From positions 248,001-312,000 of the forward strand of contig JAJPHI010000009.1 of the NCBI GenBank assembly GCA_021325355.1: DNA of 64,000 bases, read 5' to 3'. This DNA comes from Pseudomonadota bacterium. Lineage in GTDB: Bacteria; Desulfobacterota; Binatia; Binatales; Binataceae. Of this stretch, positions 7,605-17,488 are shown piece after piece; position 1 is the stretch's first letter, and every line of letters begins with the position of its first letter. The translations under genes and the position numbers were made by a program. The notes under the pieces were generated by a model. It made no database searches. It was not told the origin of the DNA and saw only the letters and a list, made by a program, of their open reading frames with translations.

Positions 7605-10600
7605 CTACCGCGCGCCCGCTGCCGCCGTCGAGTTGCGATCGTCGGTCAGGCCAATCCAGCGGCGCAGCAGGTACATCAGGGTGGGCTGAAACACCCGGGT
7701 CAGCAGCGCAATCGAGATCGCGCCGCCGATAACCACGATCGCGAGCGGGCGCTGCGTTTGCGCGCCGATCCGCGTTGACAGGGCCGCCGGCAGCAGGCCG
7801 AGACCGTCCACCAGCGCCGTCATCATGACCGCCCGAAAACGCCGATCCGATCCCATCACGATCGCATCGAACGGCGAATAGCCCTCTTCCCACAGTTGAT
7901 GGATATAAAAATTCAGCAGGATCCCGTCCATAATCGCGATGGCGAAGATCGAGATAAAGCCGACGCCCGCCGAAACGCTGAAAGGTGTGTGCGAAACCAC
8001 CAGCGCGAGCACGCCGCCGAGACACGCGATCGGCACCTGCGCCATGAGGATGAGCGTATTCAAAAACGACTGCGTCGCCGCAAAGAGAATCGCCATGATC
8101 AGCACCAGCGCGATCGGCACGACGATCATCAGACGGCGATTCGCGGCACGCAGTTCGCCATACTCGCCGACCCACTCGAGATGGGTGCCTTCCGGCAGTT
8201 TGATCGTTTCCGCGACCCGCTGTTTCGCTTCGGCCACCGCGCCTTCCAGATCGCGACCGGTTACCGAAAAGCGCACCGGCACGTAACGCTGCAGGTCGCC
8301 GCGATAGATGAACGAGGCGCCTTCCGAGGCTTCAATCCGCGCAATCTGGCCGAGCGGTACCGTCCCGCCCACCGGCGCGTTCACCCGGATGTTGCGCATC
8401 GCCTCGATACTGTCGCGATACTGCGGCTGCCAGCGCACTACCAGTCCGAAACTGCGATCGCCCTCGAGCACCTGCGTCACCGTCTGCCCGCCGATCGCCG
8501 CCTGAACCATCGCCCCGATATCGCCCGAATTGAAGCCATAGCGGGCCGCCGCCGCGCGGTCCGGCGTGATCACGATATTCGGCTGGCCCAGCGACCGGAA
8601 CATGAAGACATCCGTGATCCCGCGCACGCCGCGCAGGGTGTCTTCGATTCGGCTGGCGACCGCCTCGTCGGTATCGAGGTCGTAGCCGAAAACCTTGACC
8701 GCATTCGATCCGGCTTTGACGCCCGACAGCGCCTCGTCGATATTGTCCTCGATATTCTGCGAGTAGGAAAACCCGACGCCCGGGAAACGCCGGCGGAGCG
8801 CCGCGTCCATCTCGTTGACCAGGCGCTCCTTGGTCATGCCCGTCGGCCATTGCGCCTCCGGCTTCAGATCCACCGCAAACTCGATACTGAAAAAGCTCGT
8901 CGTCTCGGTGCCGTCGTCCGGCCGCCCGAGCTGCGAGACCACGCTCGCCACCTCCGGGTAGGACAGGAACACGCGCCGCATCTGACTCACCAGCTTCGCG
9001 CCCGTCGGCAGGTCGATGGTCGGCGGCATGATCGCGTGCGCCCAGATATTGCCTTCCTCGAGCTTCGGCAGGAACTCGCCGCCGAGCCGCGGAAACATCG
9101 CCAGTCCGCCGGCGACGATCAGCAGCAGCACGGTCATCGTGAGCTTCGGCCACCGCAGGACGTGCACGAACAACTGATGATAGAGGCCCGAGAAATCCGC
9201 CCACACAAAGTTCTCCGTCTCCGCCATCCCCTTGTGCAGCAGCACCGAGCTGAGCGCCGGCGAAAGCGTCGTCGCCAGCAGAATCGCCGTGATCAGCGCG
9301 AAGGCGTAGGTGTGCGACATCGGCGAGAAGATCGCGCCTTCGACGCCGCGCATCGTGAACAACGGCAGGAACGCGATGAGAAAGATGAGCGTCGAGAAGA
9401 ACATCGGCCCGCCCACCTCCTGCGCCGCCCGCTTGATGCAGCGCAGCGTATCCTCGTGCTCATAGTCGTTCGCCACCAGATGGCGGTAGATGTTCTCCAC
9501 CACGATGATCGTCGAATCGATAATGATGCCGAAATCGACCGCCCCCAGCGACAGCAGGTTCGCCGGCGTGTTCGTCAGCAGCAGCAGAATGAAGGCCCCG
9601 CACATGGCGAGCGGGATATTGATCGCTGCAATCGTCGCCGTGCGCAGATTCCCCAGGAAGAACAGCAGCACCAGGAACACCAGCACCATCCCGACCGACA
9701 GGTTTTCCAGCACCGTGTGCAGCGTCGTGTAGACCAGTCCCGTGCGATCGTAGTAGGGGACAATGCGGTAGTCCTTCGGCAGCATGCCGTTGCTGTTGAG
9801 CTCCTTGACCTTCTGTTCGACGCCCCGCAGCGTCGCCAGCGTGTTGCCGTTCTTGCGCATCAGCACAATTCCCGACACCACCTCGTCGTCGTAATTCATC
9901 CCGACGATTCCCAGTCGCGGCGACCAGCCGACCGACACCTGGCCGACGTTGGCCACCGTAATCGGCGTCGCCCGGTTGCTCGCCAGAACGATATTGCGAA
10001 TGTCGTCGAGGGACTGAATCAGACCGAGACCGCGCACATCAAAGGCCTGCTGACCGACGTTCAGATAGCCGCCGCCCGAATTGGTATTCGAGTTCTGAAT
10101 CGCGGCGATCACCTGCGACAGCGGAATCCCGTAATGATTCAGTTTCGCCGGGTCGATATCGACATGATATTCCTTGGTCAGCCCGCCGAACCCGGAGACA
10201 TCGAGCACCCCGGGCACCGTCTTCAACTGCTTTTCACAAATCCAGTCCTCGACCTCCTTTTCCTTCAACAGGTCATGGTCGGGACTCTGCACGGTATAGC
10301 GATAGATTTCGCCGATCGGATTTTCGGGCGACAATCCCGGAGTTATTCCCGGCGGCAGCGTGACGAAGGTCAGTTGATTAATTGTCTGCGTGCGATCGAA
10401 TTCATAATCGCTGCCCCAGTCGAAATACAGCCGGATATCCGACAGCCCATACAGCGAGATCGATTCCATCGCCTGCAGATGAAGCATGCCGCTCAGCCCG
10501 TATTCCAGCGGCACGGTCACCTGCCGTTCGACCTCCTCCGCGCTAAGTCCCGTCGGCAGCGTCAACACCTCGGTCATCGGCTGGACCGGGTCCGGATAGG

Positions 10601-10712
10601 CCTCGATATCCAGTTCCGTGAAAGCGAAGATCCCCGCGCCCAGCAGGAACACCGCCGCCCCGATCACGACCACCCGCGCGTCGAGCGCGAGCTCCATCAG
10701 CCATTGAATCAT
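7605..10712 (-). CDS. Heavy-metal efflux RND pump, CzcA/CusA family
   Basis: A 1035-residue inner-membrane proton-driven transporter with the RND layout of two sets of six membrane helices and two large periplasmic loops. The N-terminus, with LDIEAYPDPVQPMTEV, is typical of the metal (HME) branch. The fourth helix region contains GAVDFGIIIDSTIIVVENI (about residues 388-405), the DFG-x3-D form seen in CzcA-type divalent-cation pumps. The Cu/Ag pump CusA differs here. The adaptor and outer-membrane factor follow upstream in the same operon. The copper genes nearby argue for Cu, but the motif argues for divalent ions, so the substrate is left open. Confidence 0.92.
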   Translation of the reverse strand: MIQWLMELALDARVVVIGAAVFLLGAGIFAFTELDIEAYPDPVQPMTEVLTLPTGLSAEEVERQVTVPLEYGLSGMLHLQAMESISLYGLSDIRLYFDWGSDYEFDRTQTINQLTFVTLPPGITPGLSPENPIGEIYRYTVQSPDHDLLKEKEVEDWICEKQLKTVPGVLDVSGFGGLTKEYHVDIDPAKLNHYGIPLSQVIAAIQNSNTNSGGGYLNVGQQAFDVRGLGLIQSLDDIRNIVLASNRATPITVANVGQVSVGWSPRLGIVGMNYDDEVVSGIVLMRKNGNTLATLRGVEQKVKELNSNGMLPKDYRIVPYYDRTGLVYTTLHTVLENLSVGMVLVFLVLLFFLGNLRTATIAAINIPLAMCGAFILLLLTNTPANLLSLGAVDFGIIIDSTIIVVENIYRHLVANDYEHEDTLRCIKRAAQEVGGPMFFSTLIFLIAFLPLFTMRGVEGAIFSPMSHTYAFALITAILLATTLSPALSSVLLHKGMAETENFVWADFSGLYHQLFVHVLRWPKLTMTVLLLIVAGGLAMFPRLGGEFLPKLEEGNIWAHAIMPPTIDLPTGAKLVSQMRRVFLSYPEVASVVSQLGRPDDGTETTSFFSIEFAVDLKPEAQWPTGMTKERLVNEMDAALRRRFPGVGFSYSQNIEDNIDEALSGVKAGSNAVKVFGYDLDTDEAVASRIEDTLRGVRGITDVFMFRSLGQPNIVITPDRAAAARYGFNSGDIGAMVQAAIGGQTVTQVLEGDRSFGLVVRWQPQYRDSIEAMRNIRVNAPVGGTVPLGQIARIEASEGASFIYRGDLQRYVPVRFSVTGRDLEGAVAEAKQRVAETIKLPEGTHLEWVGEYGELRAANRRLMIVVPIALVLIMAILFAATQSFLNTLILMAQVPIACLGGVLALVVSHTPFSVSAGVGFISIFAIAIMDGILLNFYIHQLWEEGYSPFDAIVMGSDRRFRAVMMTALVDGLGLLPAALSTRIGAQTQRPLAIVVIGGAISIALLTRVFQPTLMYLLRRWIGLTDDRNSTAAAGAR

Positions 10713-10783
10713 CTGCCCGCTCTATGCGTTCCGGCGGCGCACGGCCCGCAGGTCCGGCTTGCAGCTCAGGTGCTGCCGCCGTC

Positions 10784-11896
10784 CTACGAGTTTTCGCCCT
10801 GCGCCTGGTTCCACAGCTCGTCCACCTGCAGCGCCTGCGTGGTCACGACCCTTTCCCCCGGCCGCAGGCCGCTGACAATCCGCGCCTGCCCCTCGTCGCC
10901 CCAGCCGGCGATCGTCACCTTGCGTCGCTCGACCAGTCCGCGGCCGAGGTCAACGTAGGCAAAATAGCTGTCGGTTTCGAAAACTAACGCTTCGCGCGGC
11001 GCGACTACCGCCGTGCCCGGGCGCACGATGATTCGCACCTGGGCCAGCATCTGCGGCTTCAGCTTGTCGCCGGGATTGTCAACTTCACAGCGTATCTGCA
11101 GCGTATGGGTGTTGGGATCGACCACCGGACTGATCCGCTCGACGCGCCCGCGGAAGACCTCCGCCGGATAGGCCGTGGTCACCGCTTCGAGCGTCTGCCC
11201 CACCGCGACGCGCGCGACCTCGTCTTCGAAAATGTCGGCGGTGATCCAGACATGGTCGAGTGTCCCCAGCGAATACAGCGTATCCCCGGGATTCACCGCC
11301 GCACCGCGCGTCGCCAGATTCTGCACCACCGTCCCCGCGATCGGCGCATGCAGGACGAAGCTCGGTGACGCGCTGCGGATGCTCGCGATCTGCGCGGGTT
11401 CGACGCCCAGCAAATCGAGTTTGCGCCGCGCCGCCTCGACCATCGACTCGGCGAACTGCCGGTTCGCCGCGCCGCCGCCCAAAGCCGCCATCGCCGCCCG
11501 CGCCTGCAGATATTCCGCCTCCGCGGTCATGATATCGGGGCTGTATAACGTCAGGATCGCTTCCCCGCGCGTCACATGATCCCACAGCGAGACCCGCACA
11601 TCCTCGATCCGTCCACTGACCCGCGAGATGATATTGGCGACATGACGATCATCGAAGCTGACCTGACCGGTGGTCTGCAGCACCCCCGGCAGATTCGTCA
11701 CCCGCACCTCGCCCACGCTAAGTTGCGGCCAGGTCTCCGGCGGCAGGCGGAGCAGCGTGCGGCCGTCCCCCTGATGGACCAGCAGGGGCGCCACCCGCGC
11801 CGGCTGGTTCTCGCCGCTCGCACTCGAGCCGTTGCAGCCCGCCATCAGCGCCGCGGCCATCACCACAAGCGGCAGATACCACCTCCGCGCTTTCAT
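10784..11896 (-). CDS. RND efflux periplasmic adaptor lipoprotein, CusB/CzcB-like
   Basis: A 370-residue membrane-fusion protein. The N-terminus is a lipoprotein signal with lipobox LMAGC at about residue 20. A barrel-sandwich segment (ISRVSGRIEDVRVSLWDHV) and a helical hairpin around residues 120-170 follow, then beta-barrel and membrane-proximal domains. It links the RND pump to the outer-membrane channel. The ATG overlaps the stop of the upstream TolC-like gene by 4 nt (ATGA), which implies translational coupling. The pump gene starts 71 nt downstream. No His/Met-rich N-terminal metal-binding domain is visible. Confidence 0.92.
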   Translation of the reverse strand: MKARRWYLPLVVMAAALMAGCNGSSASGENQPARVAPLLVHQGDGRTLLRLPPETWPQLSVGEVRVTNLPGVLQTTGQVSFDDRHVANIISRVSGRIEDVRVSLWDHVTRGEAILTLYSPDIMTAEAEYLQARAAMAALGGGAANRQFAESMVEAARRKLDLLGVEPAQIASIRSASPSFVLHAPIAGTVVQNLATRGAAVNPGDTLYSLGTLDHVWITADIFEDEVARVAVGQTLEAVTTAYPAEVFRGRVERISPVVDPNTHTLQIRCEVDNPGDKLKPQMLAQVRIIVRPGTAVVAPREALVFETDSYFAYVDLGRGLVERRKVTIAGWGDEGQARIVSGLRPGERVVTTQALQVDELWNQAQGENS

Positions 11897-13146
11897 CGCA
11901 GGTTCCCGCCCACGGCCTGCTCGAGCGCGACCCGCTGCGCCAGGAAGGCGTTGACCGCCTGCAGGTAGGTGATGCGCGCCTCGCTCTCCTGCCGGAAGGT
12001 ATTGAGCAGAGTGGTGAAGTCCACCTTCCCGCCCTGGTACGCCACCAGCGTCACCTCGAAGGCTTCGCGCGCCAGCGGGATCAGCGTGTCGTTGTAGAGC
12101 TGCGCGGTCTCCTTGGCGCGCAGGATTTGTCGATAGAGCGCCGTAACGGTGCCGGCGGTCTGCGTGTTGATCGAATCCAGGTCTTCGCGCGCCGCCGCCA
12201 GATCGCTCCGCGCCCGGCTGATATCCTCATTCTTCGCCCAGAAGAAAATCGGCAGATTGAACCCCACCTCGAAGTTCCACGTCTGCGTATGATTCGGCTG
12301 CGGCGCAAAGCTCTGAATCAGCCAGTTGTCGAAGCCCATGCCGAGCGTGTAATCGGGCGCGTATTCAAGCTGCGCCAGCGTCACCGCCGTGTCCTCATTC
12401 TGCTCGCTCAACGCCGCTTCCAGGATCTCCTGACGATTCATCGTCGCCAGCCCGATAGCCTGATCCAGCGTCGTTTCGAGACTTGCCAACTCGAGTCGCC
12501 GGTCGACCTCGAGCGGTTCGTCGGGCCGCCGATCGAGCAGCACATTGAGCGCGGTCCGGTCATTGGCGATCGTCACCGCCTGCTGCCGCACCAGTTCGCG
12601 GTCCGCTTCGAGCGCAAACTTGGCGTTGATATAGTCCCCCTGCGTGGCGGCGTTGGCGGTGTAGGCTATCTGCGTCACTTTGAGCACCCGGTCGAGATTT
12701 GCCGCGTTGTCCTGCAATAGATCATCGAGCGCCAGGTCGAGCTGCAGTTGGTAATACCCCGTCTTTACCGCCGCCGTTACGTCGCGCAGCGCCGCCCGAT
12801 ACGTCAGCCGCGCGATCTCCGCCGTGCGCTCCGCCTGCCGCCCCTGCAGCAAGCCCTTGCCCGGAAACTGGAACGATTCGCTCAGGCTCAGGTTGTGTTC
12901 GCCCGAGCCATACAAAAAGCCGCGCCAACTGTCGAAATTGGTAAAGCTGAACTGCGGATCGGCCGGCGTGTAGTTCTGGATAATCTGATGGCGCGCCGAG
13001 TCCCAGCGGTAGCGGGCGGCGCGCACCTGCGGATTCACCCGCCGCGCTTCGGCCACCGCCTGATCAAGCGTCAGGACCTGCGCATGCGCCTGCGCCGGAA
13101 GGCTCAGCAGACCGAGCATCACCGTTACCACCCATCTTTGCGCCAT
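11893..13146 (-). CDS. Outer-membrane efflux channel, TolC/CusC-CzcC family
   Basis: A 417-residue outer-membrane factor. A signal peptide ends at about AQAHAQ, and the mature start LTLDQAVAEARRVNPQV is the usual first TolC repeat. The long helical and coiled-coil segments match an OEP protein with two repeats. It is the first gene of the efflux operon (channel, adaptor, pump), and a terminator of the preceding gene set lies about 180 nt upstream. A GGGAGG sequence sits rather far (about 13 nt) from the ATG, so the exact start is less certain. Confidence 0.9.
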   Translation of the reverse strand: MAQRWVVTVMLGLLSLPAQAHAQVLTLDQAVAEARRVNPQVRAARYRWDSARHQIIQNYTPADPQFSFTNFDSWRGFLYGSGEHNLSLSESFQFPGKGLLQGRQAERTAEIARLTYRAALRDVTAAVKTGYYQLQLDLALDDLLQDNAANLDRVLKVTQIAYTANAATQGDYINAKFALEADRELVRQQAVTIANDRTALNVLLDRRPDEPLEVDRRLELASLETTLDQAIGLATMNRQEILEAALSEQNEDTAVTLAQLEYAPDYTLGMGFDNWLIQSFAPQPNHTQTWNFEVGFNLPIFFWAKNEDISRARSDLAAAREDLDSINTQTAGTVTALYRQILRAKETAQLYNDTLIPLAREAFEVTLVAYQGGKVDFTTLLNTFRQESEARITYLQAVNAFLAQRVALEQAVGGNLR

Positions 13147-13319
13147 GGTCAGGTCATGGCCTCCCTGTTGGATTCGCAGATTAGGATGTACAGCTTATAT
13201 GGCGATCGTTGCCTGGTCGTTACGCCCGCGTGGTCGCGCGCGCGGCGTCCGCCGCTACACCGTTAAATCGCGCCCGATACTCGCGCGGTCGGCGCCGCTT
13301 CGCATCTCGTACTCCTCGC
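13147..13319. other. Gene-free leader of the efflux operon
   Basis: No gene is visible between the TolC-like gene and the terminator behind the cytochrome gene. On the minus strand a TATAAG hexamer (13194-13199) could be a -10 element, but no matching -35 box or clear metal-regulator operator was recognised. Confidence 0.3.
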
Positions 13320-13322
13320 AAC

Positions 13323-13355
13323 AAAAAAGGCGCACGATCCGTTCGGACGTGCGCC
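13323..13355 (-). terminator. Intrinsic terminator after the cytochrome c gene
   Basis: Read on the minus strand, GGCGCACG pairs perfectly with CGTGCGCC, and an inner TCCG/CGGA stem closes the loop. Six T residues follow at once. It lies about 30 nt beyond the cytochrome stop and separates cupredoxin-cytochrome transcription from the efflux operon. Confidence 0.88.
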
Positions 13356-13383
13356 GCGACCTGAAGCGAATCCCTGACCGGGA

Positions 13384-14076
13384 TCAGGGGCTGTCCGATC
13401 CGACCTCGCTGTAGTCCGGCTCATTGTCAGTAACGCCGCGCTGCCCGACCGCCACCTCGCCCTTCGACAGCGGCGGCGGTGAAACCTGCTGGGTGGCGGT
13501 CTCCGTGCCGTACATGCGCTCCAACTCGCGCACATAAAGCACCGTCTGCCAGCGCTCCGTCGACGACATCGCGTCGTCGTACGCGGGCATCCAGATACCG
13601 CCATTGCGGATGTACCCGTAAATATAGCCCTCAGGCAGATTCTTGCTCACGCCGGTCAACAGATTGCGCGGCTTGTGCTCCAGCAGATGGGCCACGGTGC
13701 CGTTGCCCAGTCCGTGATCGCCATGGCACGGCGCGCAATTCGTCTCGAAGCGCTCCTTGCCCTTCGCCAGATTCTCCGGCGTCGGCTGCAGCGGGTTCTG
13801 CAGCTTGACGGTCATGACCTCGAGCTTGAGCGGCGGCAACGGAGCTTCATGCGGCACGCCCGCGGGCTGTCCCCAGTGGGCATTGTAATGCACGCCGTCG
13901 ATCGGCAGCGTGCCGCTCGGCATTTCACGCGGCGCCATCGCGAGCGTCGCGATCTGCGGACCGCGATACATGTCGATATCCCACGGAAAGGCATGCGCGG
14001 TGGCCGCCCCGATCAATGTCGCGGAGGCCAATCCCAGCGCGCCGAAAATCTTCGTGCTCACACTCTTGAGCTCCAT
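13384..14076 (-). CDS. Monoheme cytochrome c, ActE-like
   Basis: A 230-residue exported electron carrier. The chosen ATG (14076, GGAG upstream) gives a clear signal peptide ending at ATAHAF; the longer ORF-track start would bury it. The heme site is NCAPCHG (CxxCH), and the likely axial methionine is in GGIWMPAYDD. The N-terminal mature part, with DMYRGPQI and a following Pro-rich stretch, resembles the ActE cytochrome of alternative complex III, but no other Act genes are present. It sits 87 nt downstream of the cupredoxin gene, so the two may exchange electrons in the periplasm. Confidence 0.85.
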   Translation of the reverse strand: MELKSVSTKIFGALGLASATLIGAATAHAFPWDIDMYRGPQIATLAMAPREMPSGTLPIDGVHYNAHWGQPAGVPHEAPLPPLKLEVMTVKLQNPLQPTPENLAKGKERFETNCAPCHGDHGLGNGTVAHLLEHKPRNLLTGVSKNLPEGYIYGYIRNGGIWMPAYDDAMSSTERWQTVLYVRELERMYGTETATQQVSPPPLSKGEVAVGQRGVTDNEPDYSEVGSDSP

Positions 14077-14163
14077 CACCGCTCCATCTGCCGATAGCCC
14101 AGGCGCAGACAGAATAATGATCCCGACGGCGGCGGGCAAACCCCGAAAACCATGCCGGGGCAA

Positions 14164-14577
14164 CTATTTGGTGACGACCACTTCACCCATCATGCCGTCC
14201 TTCTCGTGCGGCACACAGGTGTACTTGTAAGTCCCCGGAACCGTGAACTTGTGCTCGTAGGTGTTGCCCGGCGTCATGAATCCCGAATCAAAGGGTTTGG
14301 CGCCCGGCGGCAGGACAACATCTTTGGCGTTCTGCACCATCGACGGATCGGCATCGACCGAATGCAGCGTCTGTGCATTATTGACCCATTGCACCGTCTG
14401 CCCGACCTTTATCGTGGCCTTCTCGGGCATGAACTTAGGCGGCTTATCGGACATTTTCACCACCACCGCCGCGCTGTCCGCCGACGCCGGCTGCGCCACG
14501 CCCATGGCCAGGGTCAAACCGCCGATAACTAAGGCCGTCTTGACCATCGCCGCGATCCTGCCTTGACCGAGATACAT
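14164..14577 (-). CDS. Plastocyanin-like cupredoxin
   Basis: An exported blue-copper protein of about 137 residues. A signal peptide ends near QPASA. The type-1 copper ligands are visible: His in TLHSVDAD, then Cys, His and Met in YTCVPHEKDGMM (C-x2-H-x4-M), the plastocyanin/amicyanin pattern. The start is uncertain: the ATG at 14577 has AGGAG close by, and the ATG at 14547 has AGGA at better spacing and gives a tighter signal peptide. It is followed by the cytochrome c gene, which fits a periplasmic electron-transfer pair or copper handling. Confidence 0.9.
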   Translation of the reverse strand: MYLGQGRIAAMVKTALVIGGLTLAMGVAQPASADSAAVVVKMSDKPPKFMPEKATIKVGQTVQWVNNAQTLHSVDADPSMVQNAKDVVLPPGAKPFDSGFMTPGNTYEHKFTVPGTYKYTCVPHEKDGMMGEVVVTK

Positions 14578-14815
14578 GAGACTCCTCATTTCGCGCGGCT
14601 CCAAGCCGCATCAGGTATCAGTAAAAGTTATGCGAGAGACCCTTGAACTTTAGCAAAACTGTCTCAGGCAAGGCAACTTTCGGAGAAGGCAACTTTCGGG
14701 ACGGCGACGGCGGGGGGGAGGATCCGCGACCAAGCCTCAGCGGGCGCCGCCGTGCGCCGAAGCCCGCAGCCACGTCTCGGGTGGCCGCGGGCCTTGGCGT
14801 CATCAGGATCGGCTT
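14578..14815. other. Upstream region of the cupredoxin gene
   Basis: A gene-free stretch between the clpB stop and the cupredoxin start. It is less GC-rich near the cupredoxin side and holds a 16-bp tandem repeat (listed separately). On the minus strand a weak TTGCTA-N18-CATAAC pair could be a promoter; it was not convincing. Confidence 0.35.
14670..14701. repeat. Tandem 16-bp direct repeat upstream of the cupredoxin gene
   Basis: Two adjacent copies of AAGGCAACTTTCGG at a 16-bp period, with a weaker third copy (CCTTGAACTTTAG) about 30 nt away on the cupredoxin side. The position upstream of the likely promoter suggests a regulator-binding site or a small slippage duplication. Confidence 0.7.
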
Positions 14816-17425
14816 TCAAGCGGCGGCGCTTTGACCCTCGCGGCTGCGGAACTCGAGCCCGCGCGGACCCGCGTCCACCACCACATGGGCGCCGTCGCGA
14901 ATCTCACCGGCGATCAGCTTGCGGCCGAGCGCGGTCTCCACTTCGCGCTGAATCAATCGCCGCAGCGGCCGCGCTCCATAGACCGGGTCGTAGCCCTGCT
15001 CCGCCAGATGGTCGCGCGCGCGGTCGGTCAGTTCGAGCTCGATCTTGCGCTCGGCCAGCCGCTGGCGCAGCCGCGCCAGTTGAATATCGACGATCGGCCG
15101 CAACTGCTCTCTGGTCAGCGGATGGAACACCACGATCTCGTCGACGCGGTTCAGGAACTCGGGCCGGAAGCTTTGCCGCAACACCTCGAGCGCCTGCTCC
15201 TTCATCCGCTCGTAATCGCGGCCCTTGTACGAAAGGATCTGCTGGCTCGCGATATTCGAGGTCATGATGACGACGGTGTTCTTGAAATCGACCGTCCGCC
15301 CGTGGCCGTCGGTCAAGCGTCCGTCATCCAGCAGTTGGAGGAGCACGTTGAAGACGTCGGGATGCGCCTTTTCGATCTCGTCCAACAGGATGACCGAGTA
15401 GGGACGGCGGCGCACGGCCTCGGTCAACTGCCCACCCTCGTCGTAACCGACGTAACCGGGAGGCGCGCCGACCAGCCGCGAGACCGTATGCTTCTCCATG
15501 TACTCGGACATGTCGATCCGCACCATCGCCGCTTCGTCATCGAACAAAAACTCCGCTAGGGCACGGGCGAGTTCGGTCTTGCCGACGCCGGTCGGCCCCA
15601 GAAAGATGAAAGAACCGATCGGACGATTGGGATCCTTGAGGCCCGCGCGCGCCCGAATCACCGCGTCGGCCACGGCCGCCACCGCTTCGTCCTGCCCGAT
15701 AACGCGCTTGTGCAGATGCTCTTCCAGATGGGCGAGCTTCTGGACTTCGCCTTCCATCAGACGCGCGACCGGGATCCCGGTCCAGCGGGCGACCACCTCG
15801 GCGATATCCTCCTCGTCCACTTCCTCCTTGATCAGGCGCGACTTCGCCGGACCGTTCTCGGCCTTCTCGGCTTCGGCGAGCTGCTTTTCAAGCCCGGCGA
15901 GCCTGCCGTACTGGAGCTCGGCCACCTTGTTCAGGTCGTACTCGCGCTTGGCCTTGTCGATCTCGTGGCGGGTCTGCTCGATCGCGCTCTTGATTTGGGA
16001 CAACCGCTCGAGGCTGCCCTTCTCGCTTTGCCACTGCGCCTGCAGTTCGGCCTTGCGCGCGTTCGCCTCGGACAATTCCTTTTCGAGCTTCTCCAGGCGC
16101 TCGCGCGAGGCCGGGTCGGTCTCACGCTTGAGCGCCTCGCGTTCGATCTCGAGCTGCATCACGCGCCGATTCGCTTCGTCGAGCTCGACCGGCATCGATT
16201 CCTTTTCGGTGCGGAGTTTGGCCGCGGCTTCATCGACCAAATCGATCGCCTTGTCGGGCATGAAGCGATCGGTGATGTAACGCTTCGACAGCATCGCCGC
16301 GGTCACCAGCGCCGCGTCCTTGATGCGGATTCCATGATGGACTTCGTAGCGCTCCTTGAGCCCGCGCAGAATCGAGATGGTATCCTCGATACTCGGCTCC
16401 TCGACCATCACCGGCTGAAAGCGCCGCTCCAACGCCGCGTCCTTCTCGATATGCTTGCGATACTCGTCGAGCGTGGTGGCGCCGATACAATGCAGTTCGC
16501 CGCGCGCGAGCATCGGCTTGAGTAGGTTCGACGCGTCCATCGCGCCTTCGGCGGCGCCGGCACCGACCACCGTGTGCAGCTCGTCGATGAACAGAATGAT
16601 CTCGCCCTCGCCCTCCTGCACTTCCTTGAGGACGGCCTTCAGACGCTCTTCGAACTCGCCGCGATACTTGGCCCCGGCGACCAGCGCCCCCATGTCGAGC
16701 GCGATGATCCTGCGGTTTTTGAGCCCCTCGGGAACGTCGCCGGCGACGATACGCTGCGCCAATCCCTCGACGATGGCGGTTTTGCCGACGCCGGGCTCGC
16801 CAATCAGCACCGGGTTGTTCTTGGTGCGACGCGACAGCACCTGGATCACGCGGCGAATTTCCTCGTCGCGGCCGATCACCGGATCGACCTTGCCCGCGGC
16901 GGCGAGCTTGGTCAGATCGCGTCCGTACTTTTCCAGCGCCTGGTAGGTGGCTTCGGGATTGGGCGAGGTGATGCGCTGATTGCCGCGCACCTTTTTAAGC
17001 GTGGCCATCAGCTTGTCATGGGTGAGACCGCCCTCGCGCAGAATCCGCGCGGTGGCACCCGACTCGTCGAGCATCGCGATGAGCACGTGTTCGAGCGAAA
17101 CGTACTCGTCGGTGAGCTTGCCGGCCTCCTGCTCCGCGCGCGCCAGCACGCGGCTCAGCCGCTGCGTCATGTAGGTCTGGCCGGTGTCGGCGCCGCTGCC
17201 GCTGACGCTCGGGACCTTGCGCAGCTCGTCACTGAGCTTCTGCCGTATTGCGGCCGGATCGACGCCCGCAAGCTTGAGGACCGAGGCCGTCAAGCCTTGA
17301 TCATCCTCGAGCATCGCGGCGGCGAGATGCTCGACATCGACCGCCTGATGATGGGCGCTGACGGCGAGATTCTGGGCTCGGCCGAGCGCCTCCTGCAATT
17401 TTTCCGTAAAGCGACCGGGATTCAT
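14816..17425 (-). CDS. clpB: ATP-dependent disaggregase ClpB
   Basis: An 869-residue Hsp100 chaperone that, with DnaK, pulls polypeptides out of aggregates. The N-terminal double Clp repeat (residues 1-150) is followed by a first AAA+ module with Walker A GEPGVGKT (about 209), the long coiled-coil middle domain rich in Glu/Lys/Arg (about 400-530), and a second AAA+ module with Walker A GPTGVGKT (about 610). Full length, with the M domain that separates ClpB from ClpA/ClpC. GAGG lies 7 nt before the ATG. I saw no CIRCE element or properly placed sigma32 promoter. A parS palindrome sits about 65 nt upstream. Confidence 0.97.
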   Translation of the reverse strand: MNPGRFTEKLQEALGRAQNLAVSAHHQAVDVEHLAAAMLEDDQGLTASVLKLAGVDPAAIRQKLSDELRKVPSVSGSGADTGQTYMTQRLSRVLARAEQEAGKLTDEYVSLEHVLIAMLDESGATARILREGGLTHDKLMATLKKVRGNQRITSPNPEATYQALEKYGRDLTKLAAAGKVDPVIGRDEEIRRVIQVLSRRTKNNPVLIGEPGVGKTAIVEGLAQRIVAGDVPEGLKNRRIIALDMGALVAGAKYRGEFEERLKAVLKEVQEGEGEIILFIDELHTVVGAGAAEGAMDASNLLKPMLARGELHCIGATTLDEYRKHIEKDAALERRFQPVMVEEPSIEDTISILRGLKERYEVHHGIRIKDAALVTAAMLSKRYITDRFMPDKAIDLVDEAAAKLRTEKESMPVELDEANRRVMQLEIEREALKRETDPASRERLEKLEKELSEANARKAELQAQWQSEKGSLERLSQIKSAIEQTRHEIDKAKREYDLNKVAELQYGRLAGLEKQLAEAEKAENGPAKSRLIKEEVDEEDIAEVVARWTGIPVARLMEGEVQKLAHLEEHLHKRVIGQDEAVAAVADAVIRARAGLKDPNRPIGSFIFLGPTGVGKTELARALAEFLFDDEAAMVRIDMSEYMEKHTVSRLVGAPPGYVGYDEGGQLTEAVRRRPYSVILLDEIEKAHPDVFNVLLQLLDDGRLTDGHGRTVDFKNTVVIMTSNIASQQILSYKGRDYERMKEQALEVLRQSFRPEFLNRVDEIVVFHPLTREQLRPIVDIQLARLRQRLAERKIELELTDRARDHLAEQGYDPVYGARPLRRLIQREVETALGRKLIAGEIRDGAHVVVDAGPRGLEFRSREGQSAAA

Positions 17426-17488
17426 TTAACGCCTCATGTTCAAGCTAACCATCCCGGGCGTAAGGGCAAGCCGGAGGGAGCGAGCGGC

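Noticed and set aside
7896-10958. 1020-codon plus-strand ORF opposite the RND pump
   Set aside because: Antisense to a clear RND gene; the Arg/His/Gln-rich translation is typical of a shadow frame.
17426-17488. Possible sigma32 promoter (CTTGAA) ahead of clpB
   Set aside because: The CTTGAA lies only about 20 nt before the ATG with no room for a -10 box, and no CIRCE repeat is present.
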